Below, piece by piece: positions 1 through 12,904 of a stretch of DNA of 64,000 nt (position 1 is its first letter; each line of letters begins with the position of its first letter). The DNA is taken from NCBI RefSeq assembly GCF_017562075.2, contig NC_054082.1, positions 33,077,148 through 33,141,147 of the forward strand, in the 5' to 3' direction. The notes below the pieces were generated by a model. It had not been told where the DNA came from. It did no database searches and was given only the letters and a program-made list of their open reading frames with translations. Origin of the DNA: Anopheles merus (lineage: Eukaryota; Arthropoda; Insecta; Diptera; Culicidae). Position numbers and translations under genes: made by a program.

Positions 1-1
1 T

Positions 2-3000
2 CCGTACCGGGGCTACGGCAGCTCACCCTACCCGCCGCCACCGCAGCAACGAGCGTATCCGCCGCAGCAGCAGCCAGTCGTCAGTGCGGCCCCCGGCGTT
101 CCGCCCGCTGGTACGCCTCCGATTCCGGGCCAAACGGGTAGTGCCGCCCAAGGGCAGGTGCCGCCGGGAGGAGGACCACCATCTCAACAGCAGCAGCAAC
201 AGCAGCAGCAGCAACCGCAGCAAGCGCCGCCTCCGCAGCAGCAACCGGGCGCCCAGGGCCAGCCGGGTGCACCGGGAGGAGGCTATCCGGCACCGGTCGG
301 TCAGCCAGGCGTGCCACAGTCGGCCGCTGACTACTACCGACAGCAGCAGGAACAGGTACTTATTGCCCGATTTTCCTAGTTTTCCGCTTATCATTCCGCT
401 TTCCGCTGTTTTGTTCTGTTGTTCGCTCTGATATTTATCGCGTGAATATGTTTTAAGGCTCTTCCCTACCCACAGCCCAACCAGCCCCGGCGCCATCCGG
501 ATTTCGAAAAGAGCCAGCAGCCCTATCCTCCATACCAGCAGCGGCCTCAGATGTATCGTAAGTATCATCGCGTCGTCCAATCAACGCAACATAGCGGATG
601 AATAACTGGGGTTTCGCTTTTTTTGCACTATTCGCTACAGCAGGTGGATGGCAGGCAGGTCCTGGTGGACAATACCGTGGTCAGTATCCTCCGCAGAGCC
701 CCCAGCAGCAGTGGGCGCACAATGGTCCCCGGCCAAGCGGTCCGCCCGGTCCGCCCGGTGCTGGTGTCCCGCCCGGTGGTCCGCCCGGTGCTCCCGGTCA
801 GTGGGGAGCGACCGCGGATGTGAATCGTTACCCTCCCAGCCAGCAACAGCCACCATATCCGACGCATCAGCAGGTGTGTAGCTTGATTTTACTTGATTGT
901 TTACCTGTAGTTACTCGTTACAGGGTTTTCCATGGGTTCTCATTGTTGTGGGACACTTCTTTGACTCTTTCTTCTTGGGAAGAGAACTTGATATGATGGA
1001 AATTGGAATCTATGGCATCCTATTTTGGAAATTCCTATTGGATTTGTCCAACAAGGGTCCTATAGAGTCAAATTCCCTTTATATTAAGTTCTTTTCACGC
1101 AAGAAGGAGTCAATAATGTGTCCCACAGCTATGATAGCACCTGGAAAAACCCTATATTTCGACACGTGAATTAATCGCATTTTTTTTGTCTACAGGGACA
1201 ACAGCAACCCTGGAACCAGATGCCACCGACGTCACAGAACTCACCGATCCGGCCACCACTGCGCGGTGGCAAACCGTACCCTCCGATGGCAGGGGCCGGT
1301 GGTCCGGGTGTTCCGGCGCCGCCCGGCACGATGCCGGGAATGCCACCGGCTAGCATCAACACACCGCCGCAACCGCCGGGCGTTGTCGGTGGTCCGCCAG
1401 GAGCGGCGCCAGGAGCCGCCGGTGGACCGGTCGTGCCCGTCAGTGGCGGTCCGTCCGTCGTTCCCTCCCCCGGCGGCGGCGTAGTAGTGCCCGGTAGCGG
1501 TGTTCCTTCCGTTGCTGGCAGTGTTGGCAGTGCCGCCGGCACGCCAGGAGCAACACCAGTCCCGAACGCTTCGCCTGCGGTTGCCGTCAAAACGCAGCCA
1601 ACGGTGCAGGGCGGCGGTGGCCAGGTGCAACAGGCCGGTCCGAACTTCCCGCCCGCCGGCAGCGGCGGTGTCCAGCAGAAGCGGGACATCGTGTTCCCGT
1701 CGGACAGTGTGGAGGCGACCACGCCCGTACTGTACCGGAGAAAGCGCATCACGAAGCTGGACATCGGGCAGACCGATGCGTGGCGGATATTCATGGCCCT
1801 TCGGTCGGGGCTGCTGGTGGAGAGTACCTGGGCACTGGACGTGCTGAACATCCTGCTGTTCGATGACTCTTCCGTGGCTTACTTTGGCCTAGCGCATCTG
1901 CCGGGGCTGCTGAATTTGCTGCTCGATCACTTCCAGAAAAGCTTGTGCGACATGTTCGAGAGTGGCAAGCGGGAGGGCACAACCAATCGGTTCAGCGTTG
2001 AGGGCTCCGATCGGGCCGCTCTGCTCGACCGGATGCGAGATATCGATGAGGAAGGCGAGGAGGCGCAAAGGGAGGAAGAGGCGACGGCTAGGAATGGATC
2101 GTCGTCGATCGCCGTAACCACAACCACTACCGAAACGACCATCAAGCTAGAGCCAGCGTCACCGATGATGACAACAACAACGACGATGACGACCACCACC
2201 ACCATGATTAAGCAGGAGAAGCTCGAGAATGGTTTACCAGAGGGGGGTGATACGTCGTTGCACCATAACGGAACGCGCGATGGTGGTGATAGTAAAGCGG
2301 CCAGCAACGGCACCAGCTCGACGATAGACAGGCGAAGAAGCGCCCAGTGCTATGCGCGACGCAACATCAAACGGTGCGACTCGAGCGTGGAGCTCGACCT
2401 GGGCGCGGTCAAGAACCCACCGAACCCGGAGGAGCGTACCCTAATACTGACGTCGACCACGAACTACACGATGACGTCGCGCAAGGGCCGCCCGGTGAAG
2501 ATCCATCCGGCGGAGGACGACGTTTTTGTCCTCGACCACCGGCGCGACTGGGACCGGGCGTCCGACTATCAGTACCAGCGCGACACCGAGGTCGGGGGGG
2601 ACCCGTGGACGGCCGGTCATACCGATCCGGATCCGCACGACTACATCATGGATACGTTCCGGGCCGAGTTTGTGAACATTCCATTTGCGAAGTACATCAA
2701 AACCAGCGCCAAGTACGCCGAGGCCGCCAAGGCGAACGGTGGGCGGAACGGAAAGCGGATAGCGGCGGCCAACAATAATAACAATTGCAGCAGCAATAAC
2801 AACAACAACAACAGTGTAAAGTGTACAAGTAAAAATGAGCGCGAAGAGCCGCAGCAGGAGAACGCATCGGTCGAGAATAGTGCCGCTGTGGCTACGACAG
2901 CGACGGTGAAAAACACGTCCGACGAAGCGCCGCCCACGGCAATGGAGGTGGAGGAAGAGGAAGAGCTACTCTCGCCGCCGAAGCGAAGGAAAGAGGACCC

Positions 3001-5223
3001 GCATCTATCGCCGGCCGCTACGCCGACGTTACGCACGCGCAAAGATCACCACATCGCCCGGCTGATGAATGGCGAGAGTGGCGAGGAGGAGGAGCAAACG
3101 AAGGAGAAGAGTGATAGCGGCCTGCTGGACAAAGTAGTTAAGAACTGTATAGTGAAGAAAGAGAAGGCAGCAGAGGAGAAGGAAGCGACCGAGACGGGCG
3201 ACAAAACGACTGCCGCCGGCACAAAGGGCGGCACTGCACCGGCCCCGTCGCCGATGGATGCGGACTGTCGGGAGATCGATATGGAGCTGGAAAAGTCCTC
3301 GACGCTGTCGAACGGGCCGCAGGAAGCGGGAACGAAGGATCACCGGGACGGCAGCGAGTCTCGAACTTCGACCACGCCCGACCGCGAACAGAAGAAGCTG
3401 CCGAAAGTGGAAGCAAATCAGCCGCCACCGTCCCCGTCAGCTGCCTTAAAATCCTCCGAAGAAAAGATGGATGTCGATGAAGAGGCAGCAGGCGAGCAGC
3501 AGAAGGAGGACAGTACGACAACAATGACGGCGGAGGTAGCGACGAAAGCGTTCGACATTGCGGAAACGGTTCGCGATCCGGCGCGTGTGCTGAAGCGGCG
3601 CCGGATGAGCGATTACGAGGACGAGTGCTACACGCGGGATGAGGCGAGCCTGTACCTGGTGACCGAGGGTCAGGATGCGCTGGCGCGGCGCTGCGTCGCC
3701 ATATCGAACATCCTGCGCAATCTCACCTTCCTGCCGAACAACGAGACGGAGTTTTCGAAATCGTCCCGCTTTCTGGCGATTCTGGGCAAGCTGCTGCTGC
3801 TCAACCACGAGCACCCGCTGCGCACGAAGAAGACGCGCAACTACGACCGCGAGGAGGATGCCGACTTCTCCGACTCGTGCAGCAGCCTGCAGGGCGAGCA
3901 CGAATGGTGGTGGGACTTTTTGGTGCAGATCCGGGAGAATATGCTGGTGGCGACGGCCAACATCTCCGGCCAGCTCGATCTGTCGCGCTTCGACGAACCG
4001 ATCTCGCGCCCGATTCTGGACGGGCTGCTGCACTGGGCGGTTTGCCCTTCGGCCCACGGACAGGATCCGTTCCCGACGCTCGGTCCGAATGCGGCCCTAT
4101 CGCCGCAGCGGCTCGCGCTCGAAGCCCTCTGCAAGCTGTGCGTGACGGATGCGAACGTGGATCTGGTCATCGCGACGCCGCCCTTCTCGCGGCTGGAAAA
4201 GCTGTGCTCGGTGCTGACGCGCCACCTGTGCAAGAACGAGGATCAGGTGCTGCGCGAGTTCTCGGTGAACCTGCTGCACTATCTGGCGGCCGCGGACAGC
4301 TCGATGGCACGGACGGTGGCGCTACAGTCACCGTGCGTGTCCTATCTCGTGGCGTTCATCGAGCAGGCGGAACAGTCGGCGCTGGGCGTTGCCAACCAGC
4401 ACGGCATTAACTTCCTGCGCGACAACCCGGACTCGATGGGCACCAGCCTGGACATGCTGCGGAGGGCTGCCGGTACGCTGCTCCACCTAGCGAAGCATCC
4501 GGACAACCGGCCGCTGTTCATGCAGCAGGAGCAACGGCTGCTGGGGCTGGTGATGAGCCACATACTGGACCAGCAGGTGGCACTCATCATTTCCCGCGTG
4601 CTGTACCAGTGCTCCCGGGGGACGGGTCCGCTCACGACCATGGAGATCGAATCGGGCGGCAAAGCATTCACAGCCAGCAACTCGTCTTCTACTGGAGCAG
4701 CAGCAGCGGCAGCAGCATCGGCAGCAAACTCCACTGCTTCGTCCGTGATGGAAGCGAAAGGAGGAGCGACGGATGCAAAGTCGCTGCTATCTGCCTCCAG
4801 CATGTCCACGAACGGTGGCAGCATTGCCGGCGGTCCTTCCTCTCCGAGTGCGACGCATGCAAGCAACAGCAGCGCGTCCACTCCGAACGGCGCCGCCAGT
4901 AATGCTGTGACAGCCGCAACGAATGGTCAGGCGGCATCGGACGAGTTTGCTACGCCATCGACGCCTTCGGCCACCATTGCCGCTAACGAAAGCGCTGACA
5001 GTAAAGCTGCCTCCGCCAATGCCTCCTCCCCAGCCGGACCGAGCTACGAGGAATCCGGCGCAGCGTCGCCGACGACGCCTGCAGAACATGGTGCATCGAC
5101 GATGGCAAACATGAGCACTTCGTCACCCGCGAGCATCGGTACGGAGGTGGTAAACCCCAGCACGGGTTCAGCAGCCGCAAACAACACCTCCAATAGTAAC
5201 TGCAGTAACAGTAGTAGTAGTAA

Positions 5224-5257
<34 letters not shown>

Positions 5258-5368
5258 GGCAATACCGTTCCCACGAGTCCGTCTGCCGTTACAGCAGCAG
5301 CAGCAGCAACCTCCCCTGCCGCCAGTGTGGCTCCGTCTTCGCAACATCCGATAACCGCCTCGTCGTAG
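2..5368 (+). CDS. osa: Osa/eyelid (ARID1/BAF250), C-terminal part
   Basis: Subunit of the BAP-type SWI/SNF chromatin-remodelling complex in the nucleus. Only the last four exons are here: 2-355, 476-557, 641-873 and 1196-5368 (stop TAG), all with GT-AG borders and agreeing phases; this gives about 1613 residues. The first three exons and the start of the fourth are P/Q/G-rich, as in the disordered N-terminal half of Osa. EHD1-like homology is seen at 1738-1963 (LDIGQTDAWRIFMALRSG) and continues near 2530-2730 (DYIMDTFRAEFVNIPFAKYI). The BAF250_C/EHD2 domain lies at about 3586-4650 (ISNILRNLTFLPNNETEF, HEWWWDFLVQIRENML). An acidic, Thr/Asn-rich insert separates the two. The tail (4660-5365) is Ser/Ala/Thr/Asn-rich and ends with poly-Ser. 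The ARID domain must lie upstream of the window. Family assignment is firm; the third-exon acceptor could also be used 3 bp later. Confidence 0.95.
921..1154. mobile_element. MITE with CAGGGTTTTCC ends, copy A, in osa last intron
   Basis: A 234-bp element with imperfect inverted repeats of about 50 bp. The left end CAGGGTTTTCC and inner TTGTGGGACACTTC recur, reverse-complemented, in GTGTCCCACAGCTATGATAG and TGGAAAAACCCTA at the right end. It is flanked by TA (919-920 and 1155-1156). It fills most of the 322-bp intron 874-1195. Related copies lie at 14509-14712 and 15885-16128. There is no coding capacity. The TA duplication fits mobilisation by a Tc1/mariner-type transposase. Confidence 0.85.
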
Positions 5369-7517
5369 TGGAAGCGGAATGTTTCTTATTGAAGCTCGAT
5401 AGTAGTGCTACACCAGCAGAAGCTGTAATGCATGTAGACGGTTAACGGTGGTACACGTACGGCTGTTATCGTCATGTATATCGAAGTTTATATATATATA
5501 TACACACACATACACACTGACACAAAAAGTTATTTATAGTTACACAAACAAACACACACACACAAACACATATATGAATATATATATTTATAGGAATATA
5601 TATTTAGCAAAATGAAATGGAACACACACACACACGCACGCGTGACGATGTATGAAGGGAAGAATCATTGGATATGATAAAATCAAGCAGAAACAAAAAA
5701 ACACGTACAGAAAAAGGTTTAAAATTTGCGGGTAGCATAATAATAGGTGCGGCCGCTGTATTAGAGAACATGAAAACGTAACAAAAACCATACCACAACA
5801 AAAAAGAAGAAAAACAAACTGAAATTGCGTGTAGAGAGCAAAGTGAGAGAGGAAAATGGAAGAGCAGAATTAATACAAAACACACACCCGGGGGGCGCAG
5901 ATTCAATGGGTTCGGTAGCAGGGGGATGCTTTCATTGGTAGCTACAGTTGTAAAATGCAGGTGTAGGGGCGGTGGGCAGGAGGGGAGTTAGATTTTAAAA
6001 CAGCCACAACACAATGCAGTATCCAACTATTAAGCACTGTAACACTCGCCCGGACACACACAAACGCACCACAGCTCGATACACATTCGAGGACACGCGA
6101 GTGTGTACGAGCAATGTAAATTAACAAACAAATAATTTGGACTGCATTTTGTGGTGAAGTTAACGAAACACCCCGCGGGCCTTCTCGCGACGGACACTGG
6201 TGGAACTTGCCTGTGTGTATGTATGTCCCCCCCGAGTGCATTTGTTGGTATTGGTGGTGTGTTGTAGTAGGTTGGTGTTGTGTTATGTTCTGTATTTGTC
6301 CACTAGGGGACAACTAACACGCTTTCGTTGTGTTTCTTTCGTGCAATGTGCAAAATCTGTCTCATCCTTTAGATACGATTATTGCGTGCGTGTTACATTG
6401 CCTTTAGATCAAACTGTGTGTTATTTTTTCTTACATTTCTCTCTCTGAAATACCGGGTTTTTTTTTATTATGCATTGTACAGTGAAAATAAACGAAAGGG
6501 TTGAATGGAATAATGCAGCAGCAGCGGGGACAGAGCAGTGCTGTATAGCAACAACTTTTAAAACACATGACAAATGCAGCAGCAGCAGCAGCAGCCGTAA
6601 CAGCGCGTAGCTTGTATAGGAAGAAATAACGATTGTTTTGAAGATCGTCGACGATCAGTGCAGATCACGTCGAATGTTGCGTTCCCATTTTAGGTCTTCT
6701 TTGTTTTAATGCCCATTTTTACCGCTAGCTGAAAAGCGCGGTACAATAACAGAACCCTACAAATGGGAAAAATAATAGAACACAATTACTTTGTGCTTGC
6801 TAAGAGAGAGAGAGAGCGAGAGAGCGAGAGCAAGTATTACGCTACAACAATTACACAAACACACGTCGTGCGTATAGTCTACACCGAATGCAGGGGTTTT
6901 TTTAGTTTGTACAGAAGGCAGCAGTAGCAGCAGCAACAGTATCTTGACTCTTTAACAATCGAGTTAGATACGTAATGTAAATGGAAAGGACGAGTAGAAG
7001 TGGTGTGTGTGTCTGTGTGTAGAGCATGATGTGAGCTCTTTCTTTCTTAAAAAAACACCCCCCGCTGCTGCTGAAAGTAAATAGTGAAAATAGAAGAAAA
7101 TGTAAGCAAAATATACTCTCACTCACAAAGCAAAAAACAAACAATGCGCATGGTGTGTGTGTGTGTGTGTGTGCGCATCTTGTTGTCTCCCATGGGCGCC
7201 CAATTATACGATTAGAGAGAGAGTGGGAAAAAGGAACTCTTCCAAAGGCGCTCCTCCCTTTGCTATGACAAACAAAAGAAGGGATTTGTGTAAATAGTTA
7301 AGCTAAGAAATAAGCAGAAGATAGCGTAAATGTGACGTGTGTGTATGTGTGTGTGTTGGGATGTGAAGAAGGTCCGAGAACAGCAGCGAATTGGGGCAGC
7401 ATAGATTAATCGAAATGTGTTACAGAGTGCAGTGCAGTATAGTACTACATAGTTGATCCAGTTTTACAACAAAAAAAGGGGCCGAACGCGGGGAAAGTGT
7501 AGGGAAGCAACAACACG

Positions 7518-7650
<133 letters not shown>

Positions 7651-8039
7651 GCTCTGTATTGCGCCAGATGAGATATTGTATAGTATAGTAATTAGTAATT
7701 GTGTTATAACGCTTAAGAACGGGATAGGTGCGTGCCGTGTGTATGATGTACATATAATATATGGATAATAACAGTAAAAGCATTATTTAGGTATGAGCGT
7801 GTGTGCGCGTGTGCAAGAGGGAAACCAGGAATAAAAAGCAGGACAGCGCATCGTTGAGCTTTTGATGATTAAAGGCACTGTAGTAGTAGTAGTAGTAAAA
7901 GTAGGGTAGTGTACTCTAGCAAGTAATAGGAGGAAGTAGAGAGTGTGAGTATAGAGTAGGCGAAAAGACACGCAACGCAACATTCCCGTGCTGTGTGTAT
8001 GGAGGAGGGGAAGGGGTAACAGGCACACAACACATCCTG

Positions 8040-8071
8040 GCTCTCTCTCGCTCTCTCTCTCTCTCTCTGTC
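8040..8071. repeat. (CT)n microsatellite
   Basis: CT-dinucleotide run with single CG and TG interruptions, inside the osa 3' flank. Confidence 0.9.
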
Positions 8072-9005
8072 TCCGATCGCTTGTGGTGGGCTTTCGGCGA
8101 TGAGAGGAGCGTTGTGAGCAAATCCCTTCCTCCGTTCTGCACAGTGCGTTCTGCGCGTTCGCCCGTCGTCTTGAAGAAGGGTGTGATAATCCAATAGAGA
8201 TCGTGTCTCATGGGTGGTGGTGGTGCTTGTGATGATCAGCCCCCGGCTCCACTCATGTTTAAGCCCATTTTCTGGAAAAGAATCTCTGCAATGTTTAACA
8301 TTATTCGTTGGTCATTTTGTGTTTTGGTTCGTGCTGTGTACAGAAGGCTGGTGCAACGATCATGCTTTTTCTACCACACACACACACACACTCACACACC
8401 TTTCGCGCGTGTGTGCATATAAATTTGTGATTTTGTTAGCCCCCCGCCCCCTTTTGTAACCGGAAATGAGGAGGAAAGTTGTCCCCGCCGCTGTGGTGTG
8501 TGTGCACGTGTATTGTGGTGTATGTACGTGTACGCACACACACACACACACACAGACATTACGGTTTACTTTCCTTTCATTGCTATTGTGCTTGGTCGGG
8601 GTCGTCGGCGCTGTCTACTGTACTGTAAATGTTCGCTTAAGTTGCGTTTATCACTCGTAAAGCAAATGTGCTGTTGTTGTTGTGTGCTAGATTTGTGAGG
8701 ATAAAAAAATAATACTTCCTTCGTAAAGAGGAAAACCCAAGAAACGCAAACAGAAGTTGTGTGTTGAGGCAACGAACTGTAGGAAAGTAACGAGCCGAGA
8801 AAGATAGATTCAAGAAGCAGGATACACATTGACACACACGCACACACACGCACACACACGCACAGCAGGAAGCTTTATTAAAACTGCAAAAGGGGTGATG
8901 CAGTAGAAAAAGAAAAACCACGTGGATGGTGGGTTTGTCATCAACTTGCGCTTGACCGATAGTATGGAGTGGTTTTTGCAGATTTATTTGAAAAATTCTC
9001 CTCCA

Positions 9006-9073
9006 CCCCCCCCCCCCCCCGCCTGCCTGCCTGCCTGCCTGTCGCTGTCTCTGTCTCTGTCTCTGTCTCTGTG
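9006..9073. repeat. Poly-C, (GCCT)n and (CTGTCT)n compound repeat
   Basis: A run of about 15 C passes directly into CTGC/CCTG tetranucleotides and then CTGTCT hexanucleotides. It is a compound simple repeat in the osa 3' flank. Confidence 0.9.
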
Positions 9074-10195
9074 CCCGTCAGCTCTATGTCTTGTGTGTTG
9101 AGGGCGCATGATCGTATCGGCTCGTCGTGTTTGTATATGTGAAATAGTAAAGTGAGTGCTTGTGCTAAGATGATTAGTTTTAAGAGCTATAATTTAATTA
9201 CCCTTGTAGGCTAGCGTAGCGGGAGGCAGCTCCCAGGGGGGAAATATGAGACGAACATGCATGTTGGATTGGATACACAAAAAAGGATGCAAAAAAACAA
9301 AAGAAAACAAAGCTGTAAACAAATAAGTTGTAATGAAAAGAAACATGCGAAAAGAGCGTGGTGTGCACTAAACGAAGTTAAAATCGCTTTGTGTCTTTTA
9401 AAAATGTAATCCCTTTAGGGGCGCATAGCAGCAGCACGCACACACAGGGCGGGTGGGTGTGTGTATGTGTGTGTTGTGCATTGGAGTGAACTTCGGAGCG
9501 TATGTGAATCTGTGGGCACACGCGGGGGAGCGTCTGGGAGAGCGAGAGCGAGAGAGAACCACAAGCTGCAAATATTTATTACAAAAAGAAGGATCAAAGC
9601 AGAGATCATACAACAATAACAACAAAAAACAAAAGCACATACAGACAAGCGGTGTATAACTATTATTATTATATAGGTAAAGCAAAGTGTAGTAGAGATA
9701 AAAGTAGGAAACACACAGTACGTGCACACACAACAAACAAACTTGGGTGGGTTAGTAGGTATTCTAGTGAAAAACAAAAGCAAACAAAAGTGGAGAAAAA
9801 ACATACAATCGCGCACACACACACACACACACACAGGAAGCACTAAATAGGAAGAAGAGGGAGGGGAGTGGTAGTGTTAGTAGTACTTTCGCTTTGATTG
9901 GTGATGATTGTAGAATCGACAACTAGGGAAGAAAGAGCAAAAAAAACAATGGAGGAAAATGTAGAAAAGTTCCCCTTGCAAATTGTAGAATCAATAGAAA
10001 AAATGTGTGAACGTGTGTGTGTTCGTGAAGCGCAAAAAAAGGGGGAAGCAAAAATCGATAACAGAGAACGTGGGCGACTCCACGTGCAAGAAGGACGATC
10101 AATAGTAGAAGGTGAGATGAGTGAAAAAGACGAATGAATGGGACGAAATGAATGAACGAATGCCACCAAAACTGGCTGAATGAATGGCTGTGTGT

Positions 10196-10196
<1 letters not shown>

Positions 10197-10228
<32 letters not shown>
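10197..10228. repeat. (CAG)n microsatellite
   Basis: About ten CAG units in the non-coding osa 3' flank. A second CAG run of similar size is at 10374-10400. CAG runs can form imperfect hairpins in RNA. Confidence 0.95.
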
Positions 10229-10373
10229 GCACTCCCAGATATGGTTATAGTGGGATAAGGAGGAGGGGACGGGGGGGGGAGGGAAAAAACAGCTGTAATA
10301 ATTTTACGCCTAACAAGTCCTCTAATATGTGTATAATAGTATACGCGCGGTGCACTAGAAGAAGTAGAAGTAA

Positions 10374-10400
10374 CAGCAGCAGCAGCAGCAGCAGCAGCAG
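10374..10400. repeat. (CAG)n microsatellite, second tract
   Basis: Uninterrupted CAG units in the osa 3' flank, about 150 bp after the first tract. Confidence 0.95.
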
Positions 10401-11063
10401 AAACAAAGCGGGAAAATTGATAAAGCGCCCCGGGAATTGTGGATGTTTGCCCCTTATATGTATGTAGAAAACAAAAAAACACACACACACACAACCCCCC
10501 AACACACACACATACACAATTGATAACAACCGAAGAAGGGAAATGCTTGTAGCAGAAGGGGAAGGGTGGGCTGTTAAGCATAGTGTGTGGCGAAGAGCAA
10601 AGAGGAAATACTCTTTTCCATCCGCAGAACACAAGTATATAACTAATAAAAAATACAGAAAAAAAACAACAACAGAAGTAAACTGGCAGATGCCCACACA
10701 CATACACACACACACACACACACATACACAGATATCCGTGATTCCTGCGAAGAAGAAGAACTGGCAAAAACAAACGTGTAGAGTGCGACACTGGATAAAG
10801 AAGGAATTATTAAAGATGCACACACACACATGCATGCATGCAAATTAATACACACACACACACACACACTATACATGCAGGGCAATGCGTGAAGAAGAGA
10901 ACTGTTGTGTGTGCAGGAAGGTGTGTGTGTGGGTCAGCGAATGAAAGGAAGAAAATGGAAGAAGAAAAAAAACAAAGTATATTACGAAAAGAAAAGGAGA
11001 AAATATTTGTAATTACTATTATTGATACATAAAAGTATAAATACACTTAGTTTTTTTAATTAA

Positions 11064-11069
11064 AATAAA
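11064..11069 (+). terminator. osa: Candidate distal poly(A) signal of osa
   Basis: AATAAA within an A/T-rich stretch (11051-11090). It is the last good + strand signal before sequence composition changes at about 11.1 kb. Assignment to osa is by position only. Confidence 0.4.
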
Positions 11070-11282
11070 AATTGAGAAAAAATGAAAAACTTAAACATTT
11101 GCCGTGTTTTCTTTTTGTTTGTTTTTGTTTCGCTCGTATCCGAAATCATCAACCATCCTTGAGACTAGAGAGGCAGAGAGAGAGAGAGCATGTCACGCCG
11201 TTTGGTTCCTCTTCTACTCGTTGCTATGGTAACACCGTCGACGTGGCAAAACCACCCTGTACCACGTGGCTCGCTGCGTTCA

Positions 11283-11800
11283 AACAGGAGAACAGGCAGC
11301 GAGGAGGAAGAATCTCCAGTACACGGGTACAGCTGCACCGAAAACGTATTTTCTCTCTCTCTCTCTCTCACTGGCAGAAGGCGACAGACGTAAGGAGCTG
11401 TCTGATTTAAAGTAACAGGAGAGCATCCGCAAGAGGAGGACACATTTAGCGGCAAGTAGCCATTTTAGTGTATGTGTATGTGTGCTCTCTTTCTCGCACG
11501 ATCGGAACCCGAAATTTACCAGCTGCAATGCTGTTTGGGTAACAGGAGCGAATTCGCAGTAGGAGGATACTTTATCGGAATATCTCATTTTTTCATGTGT
11601 GTGTGTGTGTGTGTGGGCGAAAGCGATCCTCGCGCTCTGAAACGCGCTGGAAAACGCCAAAAGTAATACCAGGAGAACATCCCGATGAGGAGGTACCCGG
11701 CTAGTAGTAACCTTCCATTTTGCTCTACTATCGTTTTCTCTCTCTCACTCACTCTCGCATGCACGCCGATTGGTCAAATATGAAACTACTTACTGCAATG
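11283..11800. repeat. Degenerate tandem repeat, period about 127 bp
   Basis: A core resembling AACAGGAG..CATCCGCA..AGGAGGA begins at 11283, 11414, 11541 and 11668, spaced 131, 127 and 127 bp. In units 2-4 a CATTTT follows at about +45 to +48, then a GT- or CT-dinucleotide stretch at the same relative position. Between the cores the units are strongly diverged. It lies between the osa 3' end and the 3' end of the DUF745 gene. No open frame runs through the array. Confidence 0.5.
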
Positions 11801-12038
11801 GCGCCCGTGCAAAACGGATCATGGCGGACATTCATTAGTATCTAAGCAAGCCATGTTTGGTGCTTTCTCTTTCTTTCACACGGTGGTTGCCTTGAACGGG
11901 TTGAACAATTGATAACACTTCCTTCGTGTGATTGGTGCAGCAAAATGCCTCATGGTGGCAGGACAAAATGGTGAGGAAACCGTCATCTAAAAACGATCGT
12001 TTCAAGCCGTGTTTGAGTAGTAGTTTACTTAGCTTTCA

Positions 12039-12044
12039 TTTATT
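12039..12044 (-). terminator. Candidate poly(A) signal of the DUF745 gene
   Basis: AATAAA on the minus strand about 860 bp after the stop at 12905. Other signals may lie nearer. The 3' UTR would include (AGT)n at 12114-12152 and (CAG)n at 12421-12443. Confidence 0.3.
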
Positions 12045-12113
12045 TCACTAAATCGTTTCACAATCATCTTAATTCATAAAGAAAACAGGAAACACAAAAC
12101 AATAGCAACAAAA

Positions 12114-12157
12114 GTAGTAGTAGTAGTAGTAGTAGTAGTAGAAGTAGTAGTAGTAAT
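12114..12157. repeat. (AGT)n microsatellite
   Basis: About a dozen AGT units with one AGA interruption, probably within the 3' UTR of the minus-strand DUF745 gene. Confidence 0.9.
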
Positions 12158-12904
12158 AATGAATGGTAATGATGATAACAGTGCGAACGAAATGGAAATT
12201 GGAATGAAGGGAGAGAAGAAGAAAAACACAACCAATATACATTCTACTAATTCTGTTACGCGTCTCTGCAACGGCGCCTTTCTCTCTCTCTCTCTATCTC
12301 TCGGTTCCATTATAGATATAGTTACATAAATAAATACAAAATTTGCGATCGCATCTTCTGTCCGGGAGTGTCCGCATTGTCCACCGGGAAGCTTACGCAG
12401 GCTTGTGGACAATATCGATAGCAGCAGCAGCAGCAGCAGCAGCAACAGCAGGAGCAGCAACAGCTCCACCAGCAACGATCGAGAGCGAAGAGGCGGGAAA
12501 AACTTACCAAACCGGCTTTTGGGCCAGCACACACGATCACACGATCACGAGGACAGTGCGAACGAGTAAGAGACCGTGAAAGCTCAAACCTTCCGGGATT
12601 ACGGCATCCGTTTCCGGTTGTTTCCCCCCTCCCTCCCTCTTCGAATCTGATTTCACTTTCAGCTGGATTGCGCGCGGGCTCTCGCACATTGACACTGATC
12701 TTGGCCACTGCTGCTACGTCTTCGTAATACACGTCGTACGCATTCTTTCCCCCCTTGTGTAGTCCTATGCTGTGTGTATGTTTTGTCTCTTCTTCTTCTT
12801 CTGCTGCTGTTGGGCTCTATTAAAACATAGATCTTTGCTGTACGAGATTGGCGGCGGGCATGGGAGACGTGTCATGTGGAGGAGCGCGGGCAGGAAGATC
12901 ATGC

